DNA of 64,000 nucleotides, taken from the NCBI RefSeq assembly GCF_051200875.1, contig NZ_CP195191.1:1612001-1676000 (forward strand), written 5' to 3'. This DNA is from Pseudotabrizicola sp051200875 (GTDB lineage: Bacteria > Pseudomonadota > Alphaproteobacteria > Rhodobacterales > Rhodobacteraceae). Positions 43,191-50,609 of this stretch are shown here, piece after piece; positions within the stretch are counted from its first letter, which is position 1; each line of letters opens with the position of its first letter. Below the pieces are notes generated by a model. The model saw only the letters and a list, made by a program, of their open reading frames with translations. It did not search any database and was not told the origin of the DNA. The position numbers were made by a program, and so were the translations under genes.

Positions 43191-43672
43191 CGGCCCTGAA
43201 ACTGGAATTGAATGGAGATACGCAGGCCATTATCACACGGCGATTTGCAGCCCCTCCTGCCCTCGTCTATCGCGCCCATGTCGAACCCGCGCTGCTTCAA
43301 CGCTGGTGTCTTGGCCCAGATGGTTGGGAAATGCATGAATGCACATTTGAGGCGCGCGTCGGGGGTAGATTCCTGTATCGGTGGCGAAATGCCGAGGGAC
43401 ATGGGTTCCATGCGGATGGCGAAATTCTGGAAATCGAACCGGGCAAACGGATCTTGCATGTCGAGCGAATGTATTTGCCCGACCCGACGCCGGACAATCG
43501 TGTAGAGACACAGTTCTTCGCCGATGGCAGCGGCACGCTGATGAAGATGACGATGACCGTGCCAAATGCCGAGATCCGCGAGGCCATGCTGGCCACTGGC
43601 ATGACTGACGGCATGGAGATCAGCTACGAAAGAATGGAGCGGGTTTTGTCGGGCGAAGCGGAATCGGCTTGA
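43187..43672 (+). CDS. SRPBCC/AHSA1 domain protein
   Basis: The 161-aa protein fits the AHSA1-like SRPBCC fold with a deep ligand pocket: AIITRRFAAPPALVYRAHVEPALLQRWCLGPDGW, GGRFLYRWRNAEGHGFHADGEI and a C-terminal long helix (TDGMEISYERMERVL). These proteins are usually encoded with an ArsR-like regulator and may bind small ligands; the ligand is unknown. The start overlaps the ArsR stop (ATGA), so the two form an operon. Confidence 0.87.
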   Translation: MTALKLELNGDTQAIITRRFAAPPALVYRAHVEPALLQRWCLGPDGWEMHECTFEARVGGRFLYRWRNAEGHGFHADGEILEIEPGKRILHVERMYLPDPTPDNRVETQFFADGSGTLMKMTMTVPNAEIREAMLATGMTDGMEISYERMERVLSGEAESA

Positions 43673-43751
43673 CCTTGACGGCCCTTTGCCCCCCCTTTTG
43701 GGCCGACGGCAGAGGGCGTCTGCGCCCCTGCCGAACCAGCGCCTGATACCT

Positions 43752-43835
43752 TGGTGCCCGCGGCCGGACTTGAACCGGCACGCCCGAAGGCTAGGGATTT
43801 TAAGTCCCCTGTGTCTACCATTTCACCACGCGGGC
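43752..43835 (-). tRNA. tRNA-Leu (anticodon UAA)
   Basis: On the minus strand the acceptor stem GCCCGCG pairs with CGCGGGC, followed by discriminator A and an encoded CCA. The anticodon stem is GGGGA/TCCCT with loop CTTAAAA, giving anticodon TAA (reads UUA). A variable arm (AGCCTTCGGGCGT) forms its own short stem, as expected for a class II leucine tRNA. The T arm is GCCGG-TTCAAGT-CCGGC. Length is 84 nt with CCA. Confidence 0.95.
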
Positions 43836-43923
43836 ACACGAGGTTGTCATGTAGCCGTGCACCATAGCGTCAACTTGGGCGGGGAAAAGAGGCAATGCGC
43901 AATTGCCCGATTTTCGTCACGGA

Positions 43924-43937
43924 TTGATCAAGGTCAT
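43924..43937 (+). promoter_or_regulatory. FNR/FnrL-like site
   Basis: TTGAT-CAAG-GTCAT matches the FNR-type consensus TTGAT-N4-ATCAA at eight of ten positions. TTGTAG (43957-43962) could be the -10 of a promoter with the box near -41, and the 23-aa reading frame starts 66 bases after the box. This is weak by sequence alone. Confidence 0.3.
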
Positions 43938-44002
43938 GCCTTGGTGATTGGACACGTTGTAGAAACAGTCGCCGATCAAGGTGCAGAGTAGCAGGTGGTA
44001 AT

Positions 44003-44074
44003 ATGTGGTTCCTTTCGACTTCGGTTTTCTTCTTCGGTCTGATGTTGGTGGGCTATGTCGGGCTGGCTGGCTGA
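44003..44074 (+). CDS. Candidate 23-aa membrane microprotein
   Basis: ATG 44003 has AGGTGG (43993-43998) just upstream. The product, MWFLSTSVFFFGLMLVGYVG followed by LAG, is one hydrophobic helix with no charge. It lies in the 357-bp gap between tRNA-Leu and the CoA-transferase gene, on the strand of the latter, behind an FNR-like site. A frame this short could be chance; the ribosome site and the clean TM profile are the only support. The remainder of the gap holds the CoA-transferase promoter. Confidence 0.35.
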   Translation: MWFLSTSVFFFGLMLVGYVGLAG

Positions 44075-44134
44075 CAGCACCAGACAAATTCGCCCAAGCG
44101 CGTGACTCACGGTCAGATTGCCGCGCCGCGGCAA

Positions 44135-44164
44135 TTGACTTCCCCTGACAACCCGCCCTTTATA
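44135..44164 (+). promoter_or_regulatory. Probable sigma-70 promoter of the CoA-transferase operon
   Basis: TTGACT (44135-44140), an 18-base spacer and TTTATA (44159-44164) resemble a housekeeping promoter, 28 bases before the start codon of the A subunit gene. Confidence 0.55.
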
Positions 44165-44192
44165 GTCGGCAGGAGTTTGCAGGGAAAAAGCC

Positions 44193-44897
44193 ATGAAAAA
44201 GGTCTATCCGAACGCGGCAGCGGCGCTTGATGGGTTGCTGTTCGATGGAATGATGATTGCGGCAGGGGGCTTTGGCCTTTGCGGCATTCCGGAACTGCTG
44301 ATCGCGGCGATCCGCGATGCGGGGACGAAGGGTTTGACGGTTGCGTCGAACAATGCGGGCGTTGACGGTTTCGGCCTTGGTCAGCTTTTGGAAACACGTC
44401 AGGTGAAGAAGATGATCTCGTCCTATGTGGGCGAGAATGCCGAATTCATGCGGCAATATCTGTCTGGCGAGCTGGAGCTGGAGTTCAATCCGCAGGGCAC
44501 TTTGGCCGAGCGGATGCGGGCTGGCGGCGCCGGGATCCCCGGGTTCTTCACCGCGACCGGCGTGGGCACGGTGATTGCCGAGGGCAAGGATGTGAAGACC
44601 TTCGACGGCAAGGATTACATCCTTGAGCGCGGGATTGTCGCCGATCTGGCGATTGTGAAGGCCTGGAAGGCCGATCCATCGGGCAACCTTGTGTTCCGCA
44701 AGACGGCACGGAACTTCAACGTGCCGGCGGCGACCTGCGGCAAGACCTGCGTGGTCGAGGTCGAGGAAATCGTGCCGCTGGGATCGCTTGACCCCGACAC
44801 CATCCACCTGCCGGGCATCTATGTGCATCGGATCGTGCAGGGCCAGCACGAAAAGCGGATCGAACAGCGCACCGTTCGCAAGCGCGAAAGCGCCTAA
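44193..44897 (+). CDS. scoA: 3-oxoacid CoA-transferase subunit A
   Basis: Together with subunit B this enzyme moves CoA from succinyl-CoA to a 3-oxoacid such as acetoacetate. The 234-aa sequence has the family features MIAAGGFGLCGIPELLIAAI, LTVASNNAGVDGFGLGQLL, and FNPQGTLAERMRAGGAGIPGFFT. AGGGA precedes the ATG at good spacing. The B subunit gene, normally adjacent, lies 1.9 kb downstream after two unrelated genes that follow without a strong terminator. Confidence 0.93.
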   Translation: MKKVYPNAAAALDGLLFDGMMIAAGGFGLCGIPELLIAAIRDAGTKGLTVASNNAGVDGFGLGQLLETRQVKKMISSYVGENAEFMRQYLSGELELEFNPQGTLAERMRAGGAGIPGFFTATGVGTVIAEGKDVKTFDGKDYILERGIVADLAIVKAWKADPSGNLVFRKTARNFNVPAATCGKTCVVEVEEIVPLGSLDPDTIHLPGIYVHRIVQGQHEKRIEQRTVRKRESA

Positions 44898-44909
44898 GGG
44901 CCTTCGCGC

Positions 44910-45989
44910 GTGGCCGCCTCACCCTATGAGGGGTTAGAGCCCCGCGCCTATTGGCGGACGGCCGTGGCCACGCGTGGGCCCGGCCGTTTGCGCGATCTTT
45001 ACGACCCGCGCTTTCGTATCGGCCGCGATATGCGTGTGTTCACGGCGGGCAGTTGCTTTGCCCAGCATGTGCACCGCGCCTTGGCCGGGGCCGGTTTTGC
45101 GGTGATCGACCAGGAGCCTGCCCCGGCCAGCGTGCCTGCCGAGGTCTCGGAGCGGTTCTTTTACGGCAGCTTCTCGGCGCGGTTCGGCAATATCTATACG
45201 TCGCGCCAATTTCGCCAGCTGATCGAAGAGGCCGCCGGAAGCCACGAACCCGCCCATCCGGTCTGGCAACGGGATGCACGCTACTATGATGCGCTGCGCC
45301 CAAATGTCGATCCGGGCGGATATGCAAGTGCAGAGGCTGTTCTGGCAGCCCGCAAAGACCATCTTGGCGCGGTTGCCGAGGCATTGACCGCCGCGGATGT
45401 GGTTGTTTTCACGCTGGGCCTGACCGAGACATGGGAGGACCGGGCAAGCGGTACGGTTTACCCGACAGCCCCAGGTGTGATTGCAGATGCGCCCGAGGGG
45501 GCAGAAATTGGCTTCTTGAATCTTGGCCATGACCAGATCGTTGACGATCTGCGCCTGGTCTTGGCGCATCTGCGGGCGCTGCGGCCTGATGTCAAACTCT
45601 TGTTGACTGTCAGCCCCGTGCCTTTGACCGCCACCGCGACGGGTGGGCATGTTCTAGTAGCCTCGACGGCGTCGAAAGCGATCTTGCGGGCGGCTGTGGC
45701 CACTTTGATGGCGGAAGACGAGGGTGTTGACTACTTTCCATCTTACGAAATCATCACCAATCCCGCCGCGCGGGGGAACTTCTTTGCCTCGAACCTACGC
45801 AGCCCCTCTGCTACCGGCGTTCGCATCGTGATGGAGCAGTTCCTGCGGGCACAGAATGTCGAACTTGACGCCAGAGGCCCTGTCGACGCGTCAGAGAACG
45901 CGGTTGCCTTAGACGAGGACGGCGCGTTCGACGCAATTTGCGAAGAAGTGTTGAACGATCCCAGCCTTCGCAAGTCGGGGGGCGCATGA
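44910..45989 (+). CDS. GSCFA domain protein
   Basis: The 359-aa protein matches the GSCFA family, an SGNH-like hydrolase fold named after its motif, seen here as FTAGSCFAQHVHRAL with the probable nucleophile serine. TADVVVFTLGLTETWED is another typical block, and the C-terminal part continues LLLTVSPVPLTAT and PSYEIITN. It starts at GTG 44910, with AAGGG upstream, 12 bases after the scoA stop, and overlaps the next gene by 4 bp. The family is thought to act in esterification or removal of acyl groups on glycans, without firm proof. Confidence 0.84.
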   Translation: MAASPYEGLEPRAYWRTAVATRGPGRLRDLYDPRFRIGRDMRVFTAGSCFAQHVHRALAGAGFAVIDQEPAPASVPAEVSERFFYGSFSARFGNIYTSRQFRQLIEEAAGSHEPAHPVWQRDARYYDALRPNVDPGGYASAEAVLAARKDHLGAVAEALTAADVVVFTLGLTETWEDRASGTVYPTAPGVIADAPEGAEIGFLNLGHDQIVDDLRLVLAHLRALRPDVKLLLTVSPVPLTATATGGHVLVASTASKAILRAAVATLMAEDEGVDYFPSYEIITNPAARGNFFASNLRSPSATGVRIVMEQFLRAQNVELDARGPVDASENAVALDEDGAFDAICEEVLNDPSLRKSGGA

Positions 45990-46771
45990 TGCGTATCCTT
46001 GTCCTTGGCACGTCCCATGCTGCCTGCCTGCGGGATGCCTTTCCGGCCATTCACACTGTCGCGCCGGAACTGGACCTGACCTTCTGGGGGCTTCCGGGCG
46101 GGGCGTTTCAAAAGGCGCGGGTTGGGGAAGACGGGATCCTGCGCCCGGACCCTTCGGACCGCGTCGGGAAGAAAAAGGTCGCGGCTTGGAACACGGCCAC
46201 AGAAATTGATCTTGCGCCTTTTGACCGCATCTTTCTGGTCGGCTTGCGCTTTGGCCTGAACGAGATGCTGCGCCAGATGGCCGAATTGCAGCCGGTGGAC
46301 TGGGGGCCGCGCAAGGGAGCGGTCGGCGTATCGACAGGATTTCTTCGTGCGGCCTTTGAAGCCTCGGCCCTGCAGAGCCTTGCGGCCCAGGCAGAGCGCA
46401 TACCGCTGGACGCAAGGTTCATTCTGATGCCCGCCCCCTACCCGGCTGTGCTTTCAACCCAGATTAGCGGGCCACGTTACGAGCCTAACCTGCATCGGGC
46501 TGCCGAGTTGGAACGCGCGGCTGACCTTATGGAGATGGCGGAAGCGGCAATGCGCAAGGTGCATAGCGAGCGCGGCTTGGGCTTTGTCACCCAACCACGG
46601 GACACCTTGGCTGCACCGCTTTTGTCACGCGATGACCTGCTGCAAGATGCCGCCCAAGATGCGCGACATATGAATTCTCATTATGGCCTAATCGCTTTCC
46701 AAGCGCTTTTGGCTACCCTTAGCAAAGACGAATTGTCCCGCCCAGCGGCCGCTGCCGCGAAGCGGGCCTGA
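45986..46771 (+). CDS. SGNH-like hypothetical protein
   Basis: The 261-aa protein begins MMRILVLGTSHAACLRDAF, where GTSH resembles the GDSL/SGNH nucleophile block, and near the end has DARHMNSHYG, which could carry the catalytic Asp-His pair (DxxH). The middle has IFLVGLRFGLNE, like SGNH block III. It overlaps the GSCFA gene by ATGA and ends 20 bases before scoB. I do not recognise a characterised family. The pair may form a two-component esterase or transferase system. Confidence 0.6.
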   Translation: MMRILVLGTSHAACLRDAFPAIHTVAPELDLTFWGLPGGAFQKARVGEDGILRPDPSDRVGKKKVAAWNTATEIDLAPFDRIFLVGLRFGLNEMLRQMAELQPVDWGPRKGAVGVSTGFLRAAFEASALQSLAAQAERIPLDARFILMPAPYPAVLSTQISGPRYEPNLHRAAELERAADLMEMAEAAMRKVHSERGLGFVTQPRDTLAAPLLSRDDLLQDAAQDARHMNSHYGLIAFQALLATLSKDELSRPAAAAAKRA

Positions 46772-46791
46772 GACAAACAAGGAGAATACGA

Positions 46792-47421
46792 ATGCCCTGG
46801 GATCGTAATCAGATGGCCGCGCGTGCGGCGCAAGAGTTGCAGGACGGTTGGTATGTGAATTTGGGCATCGGCATTCCGACCCTTGTTGCGAACTATATTC
46901 CCGAGGGGGTTGAGGTCACGCTGCAATCGGAAAACGGGATGCTGGGCATGGGGCCTTTCCCGTTCGAGGGCGAGGAAGATGCCGATCTGATCAACGCGGG
47001 CAAGCAGACGATCACCGAATTGCCGCAGACCGCCTATTTCGACTCTGCCCAGTCCTTTGCGATGATCCGGGGCGGCAAGATCGCCATGGCGATCCTTGGC
47101 GCGATGGAAGTGGCGGAAAACGGCGATCTGGCGAACTGGATGATCCCCGGCAAGCTGGTCAAGGGCATGGGCGGCGCGATGGATCTGGTCGCGGGCGTGG
47201 GCCGCGTGGTGGTGGTGATGGACCACACCTCGAAACACGGTGAGTCCAAGGTCTTGAAATCCTGCACCCTGCCGCTGACCGGCAAGGGCGTGGTGGACCG
47301 CATCATCACCAATCTGGGCGTACTGGATGTGGTCGAAGGGGGCTTGAAGATCGTGGAACTGGCCGACGGCGTGACAGAGGCCGAACTCCGCGCCGCAACC
47401 GAGGCCACGATTGTCAACTGA
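46792..47421 (+). CDS. scoB: 3-oxoacid CoA-transferase subunit B
   Basis: The B subunit carries the catalytic glutamate in TLQSENGMLGMGPFPFEGEED. The 209-aa sequence also has YVNLGIGIPTLVANYIPEG and GAMDLVAGVGRVVVVMDHTSK, both standard. AAGGAG lies nine bases before the ATG. It is separated from scoA by the GSCFA and SGNH-like genes, all on the same strand, so one transcript could cover all four. The GNAT gene overlaps its end. Confidence 0.94.
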   Translation: MPWDRNQMAARAAQELQDGWYVNLGIGIPTLVANYIPEGVEVTLQSENGMLGMGPFPFEGEEDADLINAGKQTITELPQTAYFDSAQSFAMIRGGKIAMAILGAMEVAENGDLANWMIPGKLVKGMGGAMDLVAGVGRVVVVMDHTSKHGESKVLKSCTLPLTGKGVVDRIITNLGVLDVVEGGLKIVELADGVTEAELRAATEATIVN

Positions 47422-47701
47422 CGAGATCCGTAAAGAGGTCAGCGGGGCGAAAGCCCGCTACCTCATCAGCCGAGGCGAGGCGGTGGCAGAGCTGACGCTT
47501 TCCATTGCCACGCCGCAGCTGGAGATTGCTGACCATACTTCTGTTCCCGATGCGTGGCGCGGCGAAGGGGGCGGGGCGGTTCTGGTGGCCCGTCTGGTGT
47601 CTGATGCGCGGATGCAGGGGTTCAAGATCCTGCCTTTGTGCCCATTTGTGAATGCGCAACGGCGCAAGCATCCGGAATGGGCGGATGTGTTTCAGGTCTG
47701 A
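47411..47701 (+). CDS. Small GNAT N-acetyltransferase (YjdJ/PF14542 type)
   Basis: This 96-aa protein fits the short GCN5-related family: AVAELTLSIATPQLEIADHTSVPDAWRGEGGGAVLVARLVSDAR has the acetyl-CoA loop (R-G-E-G-G-G-A), followed by ILPLCPFVNAQRRKHPEW, the family's signature ending. The only plausible start is TTG 47411, which overlaps scoB by 11 bp, so translation is likely coupled. The acceptor substrate is unknown. It converges with the transglycosylase gene at a 4-bp gap. Confidence 0.8.
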   Translation: MSTDEIRKEVSGAKARYLISRGEAVAELTLSIATPQLEIADHTSVPDAWRGEGGGAVLVARLVSDARMQGFKILPLCPFVNAQRRKHPEWADVFQV

Positions 47702-47705
47702 CCCA

Positions 47706-48581
47706 TCAGCCGCCTGAAGAAATCACCTTAAAGACGCAAGGGTCGGTGACAAGCTCTGGCGGGGTGAGGCAAAGCCCCTGTGCGACCTGCCAAGCCGCAA
47801 GAACCTTTGGCACATAATCGCGGGTTTCCGCATAGGGCGGCACGCCGTCATTTGCCCGGACCGCGCCCTCGCCCGCGTTATAGGCGGCCAGAACCATAAG
47901 CGGATCGCGGTCGAACTCACCAAGCAGCCAATGCAGATAGGCAACGCCACCCTTGATGTTCTGGGCAGGTTCAAGGGCGTTGGCGACGCCAAAGCGTTCC
48001 GCCGTCGCCGGGATCAGTTGCATCAGGCCCTGCGCCCCGGCCTTTGATTCCGCCTTTGCGTTTCCTGCACTTTCGACCGCAATGACCGCCAGCGCCAAGG
48101 CAGGGGACACGTCGGTTCCGATGGTGGCGGCCAGAATATCCTTGCCAAAGTTGGACGCCATTTCCTGCATCTTTTGCAGACGGGGCGCCGAGACGGTAGC
48201 CCCGCCCGGCCCTTTCGACAGTGTTGCCAAGGCAAGCGGGAAACGATCGGCCACCGCGCCGCGTGATGTGGGCACGGTTTGCCAGAACCACTCATAGGCG
48301 GCGGTCTTGACCGGCGGCGGGTTGGAAGGCCCCGGAGCGGAGGTCGGTTCGGCGGCAGGCTCGCTGTCTTCCGTCGGGGCGCGCGGCTTTACCTTTGGGG
48401 CCAAGGCCAACAGGCGCGCCTGTTCGACCGGGTCGATTTGCACGATGATGCGTTTCGCACCCCCTGCCCCGACCTTGACGCGCTTGAATGTAAAGTCCCG
48501 TTCGCCGGACAAACCTTCGGCCCCGGCCGCAAACGGCACAAGGATGATTCCCGCAATTAGCAGTCGTGACGTGAATCGCAT
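47706..48581 (-). CDS. Lytic transglycosylase (SLT domain)
   Basis: The 291-aa secreted protein has a signal peptide (MRFTSRLLIAGIILVPFAAGAEG), a Pro-rich linker (about residues 65-95) and a C-terminal SLT domain with the catalytic glutamate in AVIAVESAGNAKAESKAGAQGLMQLIPATA, NIKGGVAYLHWLLGEF and LAAYNAGEGAV. It cleaves peptidoglycan glycan strands. It is divergent from the Tad pilus genes and could open the wall for the pilus, though it may serve general turnover. Confidence 0.9.
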   Translation of the reverse strand: MRFTSRLLIAGIILVPFAAGAEGLSGERDFTFKRVKVGAGGAKRIIVQIDPVEQARLLALAPKVKPRAPTEDSEPAAEPTSAPGPSNPPPVKTAAYEWFWQTVPTSRGAVADRFPLALATLSKGPGGATVSAPRLQKMQEMASNFGKDILAATIGTDVSPALALAVIAVESAGNAKAESKAGAQGLMQLIPATAERFGVANALEPAQNIKGGVAYLHWLLGEFDRDPLMVLAAYNAGEGAVRANDGVPPYAETRDYVPKVLAAWQVAQGLCLTPPELVTDPCVFKVISSGG

Positions 48582-48945
48582 CGCTGCTCGATGCCCGGTT
48601 TTGTTCTTCTTCCCTCAAGACTCGCATGGAATCGAAATCAAAACCATCCCTACCCCCCGATTTTGAGCCCAATTCTGGCACTTTTGCCTCAATTCCCATC
48701 CTTTCGGACTAGTCACCCAGCCCAATGATTAAAAATATTACCTTTTGATACAATGCGTTAGTGCAAAAATAGGTGTTATGTTCATGAGACAGAAAAAGAC
48801 CTCATCCCTTCCAAGAAGTTGCCACGATTGGGCGGGATAACACAGACATGCCGAACGGAAGACGGTGCGGAACAGAGGCCAAACCGAAAACGAGACCGAG
48901 CGGTTGGAACGACCAAAGCAACACGTGTAAAGAGAGAGACACACC
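48582..48945 (+). promoter_or_regulatory. 364-bp divergent gap before the first pilin gene
   Basis: No gene is seen. The region around 48700-48790 is AT-rich (for example TTAAAAATATTACC near 48728), unlike the surrounding coding sequence, and is the likely place for the pilin promoter and for the transglycosylase promoter on the other strand. GAGAGAGACAC just before the pilin start serves as ribosome site. I found no complete TTAA-N7-TTAA CtrA box, although one half-site is present. Confidence 0.4.
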
Positions 48946-49143
48946 ATGAAACTGCTGAACATCTTCAAGAACTTCAAGAACGACGAATCTGGCGCCGTGA
49001 CCGTTGACTGGGTGGTTCTGACCGCCGCTGTTGTTGGCCTGGGTCTCATCGTTATGAACCAGATCACCCCGGCAATCGACGCTGCTGGCGCTCAGATCAC
49101 CACCGATCTGCAGAACGCCACCGCTCTGGGCCGTCAGCCATAA
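48946..49143 (+). CDS. Flp-type (type IVb) pilin 1
   Basis: The 65-aa prepilin has a short basic leader (MKLLNIFKNFKNDESG) and the hydrophobic segment AVTVDWVVLTAAVVGLGLIV. Cleavage is expected after the glycine in ESG-AVTVDW; the usual Glu-Tyr pair of Flp pilins is replaced by Asp-Trp. The rest is a small Ala/Gln-rich C-terminus (DAAGAQITTDLQNATALG). It is the first gene of the Tad locus, followed by two hairpins. It is probably the main pilin because it has its own transcription unit. Confidence 0.85.
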   Translation: MKLLNIFKNFKNDESGAVTVDWVVLTAAVVGLGLIVMNQITPAIDAAGAQITTDLQNATALGRQP

Positions 49144-49152
49144 TAGGCGCAT

Positions 49153-49173
49153 CGGACAACAAAAGGTTGTCCG
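49153..49173 (+). terminator. Hairpin after pilin 1 (first of two)
   Basis: CGGACAAC (49153-49160), loop AAAAG, GTTGTCCG (49166-49173) form a perfect 8-bp stem without a T-tract, ten bases after the pilin stop. It may protect the 3' end of the pilin mRNA. Confidence 0.6.
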
Positions 49174-49183
49174 CGTGACAAAG

Positions 49184-49215
49184 GGGCGCGGTCCGGCTTT
49201 CGGGCCGCGCCCTTT
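49184..49215 (+). terminator. Rho-independent terminator after pilin 1 (second hairpin)
   Basis: GGGCGCGG (49184-49191) and CCGCGCCC (49205-49212) pair perfectly, with a small CCGG..CGGG stem inside the loop, followed by TTT. It separates pilin 1 from the pilin 2-cpaB unit. Confidence 0.85.
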
Positions 49216-49302
49216 CCGTTCGAAGGATCGGAACCGTTGTGCCTAGAAAGATGGATGTCCGCGCGGATCTGTAAACGCGGCTGAAGGGACGGAGTAACGA
49301 CT

Positions 49303-49506
49303 ATGCTGACTTTTCAATTCTGTAAGCGCCGCGCATCTGCCTTTGCCAAGGACGAGTCTGGTGCAGTTACGGTCGACTGGGTGGTCATGACCGCAGCGAT
49401 CTGTGGAATTGGCATGCTTTTGTTCACGCAGTTGACGCCGGCGATCTTTGCTCAGGCTTCCGATGTGATCGCAGCCGACATCCGGAATGCGGCACAACGC
49501 AACTAA
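49303..49506 (+). CDS. Flp-type (type IVb) pilin 2
   Basis: The 67-aa prepilin is a paralogue of pilin 1, with the same core DESGAVTVDWVVMTAAICGIGM after a longer basic leader (MLTFQFCKRRASAFAK). The Asp-Trp pair is again in place of Glu-Tyr. The C-terminus (LTPAIFAQASDVIAADIRNAAQRN) has the same length and pattern. It precedes cpaB by 56 bp and may be a minor pilin or an alternative subunit. Confidence 0.82.
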   Translation: MLTFQFCKRRASAFAKDESGAVTVDWVVMTAAICGIGMLLFTQLTPAIFAQASDVIAADIRNAAQRN

Positions 49507-49562
49507 GATAAGATTGAGACACGGGAAGTCTTTCCCGTGCTTTTGGGAAAAGGGGTAAGTAC

Positions 49563-50402
49563 ATGCGTGCAATGTTTGGACTGGTACTGGTCGCGGGCGT
49601 AGGCCTTGCGGGATCGGCCGTCTACATGGCCAAGGGCTATATTGGGCAAACCCAAAGCGCCCTGGAACAGCAACAGCAGATGCTGGCAAAGCTGGGGCCG
49701 ATCACGCAGGTCTACGTGATGAAGGAGCAGAAGAATTACGGCGACCCGCTGACCATCGACGATGTCGAACTGGTCTACTGGCCCAAGAATTCTCTGCCCG
49801 AAGGCGCCTTTAACGACGCCGCCGTTCTTTTCCCTCCTGGCACCAATCAGGAACGGTTCATGTTGCGGACCACCGAGAAATTTGAGCCCATCCTTGAGGT
49901 CAAGATCACCAGACCGGGTGAGCCGCCGGGCCTGACCGGGCAATTGGCCAAAGGCATGCGTGCTTTTGCTGTAAAGGTTGACGCCGTGTCCGGCGTGTCC
50001 GGCTGGGTACAACCGGGTGACTATGTCGACATCAACTGGACGGGCAGCGTCAACGGCATGAACGGAGAACTGACGCGGTTGATCGAAAGCTCGACCAAGG
50101 TGATTGCGGTTGACCAGCAGGCCGGAGCGCAATCCAGCGCTACTGTCGCAAGAACCGTGATCGTTGCCGCTACACCGGCACAGGTTGCGCGTCTGACCCA
50201 AGCTCAGGCCACGGGCCGCTTGACGCTGTCGCTTGTCGGGTCTGCAGCCGACGCGGTTGAGGGCCTTGTGGAAGTGGATTCAAACAGCCTTCTGGGGATT
50301 ACCCAGGAAGAGGTTGTGGTGAAGCAGGAAGCCAAGCGCTGCACCATTTTCCAGAACAAAGGTGGCGAGCGGGTCGAAGTCGAAATCCCCTGCACCAACT
50401 GA
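49563..50402 (+). CDS. cpaB: Flp pilus assembly protein CpaB/RcpC
   Basis: CpaB is a periplasmic inner-membrane-anchored protein of the Tad system. The 279-aa protein has an N-terminal anchor (FGLVLVAGVGLAGSAVYMA), an SAF-type domain region (DPLTIDDVELVYWPKNSLPEGAF), and the family block GMRAFAVKVDAVSGVSGWVQPGDYVDINWTG. It ends with two cysteines (KRCTIFQNKG and EIPCTN) that could form a disulfide. A strong terminator follows. Confidence 0.92.
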   Translation: MRAMFGLVLVAGVGLAGSAVYMAKGYIGQTQSALEQQQQMLAKLGPITQVYVMKEQKNYGDPLTIDDVELVYWPKNSLPEGAFNDAAVLFPPGTNQERFMLRTTEKFEPILEVKITRPGEPPGLTGQLAKGMRAFAVKVDAVSGVSGWVQPGDYVDINWTGSVNGMNGELTRLIESSTKVIAVDQQAGAQSSATVARTVIVAATPAQVARLTQAQATGRLTLSLVGSAADAVEGLVEVDSNSLLGITQEEVVVKQEAKRCTIFQNKGGERVEVEIPCTN

Positions 50403-50420
50403 ACGGACGGAAATAATCAG

Positions 50421-50454
50421 AAAGGGCGGCACCTTATTTGGTAGCCGCCCTTTT
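50421..50454 (+). terminator. Rho-independent terminator after cpaB
   Basis: AAAGGGCGGC (50421-50430) pairs with GCCGCCCTTT (50444-50453), loop of 13 bases, then T-rich sequence. It ends the pilin 2-cpaB unit; the next 155 bp hold the cpaC promoter region, which is AT-rich around 50470-50540. Confidence 0.88.
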
Positions 50455-50609
50455 CATATCAACGAACTATAGACGCTTGTTGCAAGTTATCCACATAAGC
50501 TTAACGCAATAAGCGATTGATTCTTGCAAAAAAAGGCGGGGACAGGCATTCTTTCGCTAACTACGGGCAAAAAGACCCGAAATGAGGCGTGATCGAAAGG
50601 GCAGATCAC

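Noticed and set aside
44910..46771. The GSCFA pair as a transposon cargo
   Set aside because: No transposase, terminal repeats, target duplication or clear base-composition change is visible at its ends.
48720..48745. A CtrA binding site before the first pilin gene
   Set aside because: Only one TTAA half-site is present; the second half at the required spacing is missing.
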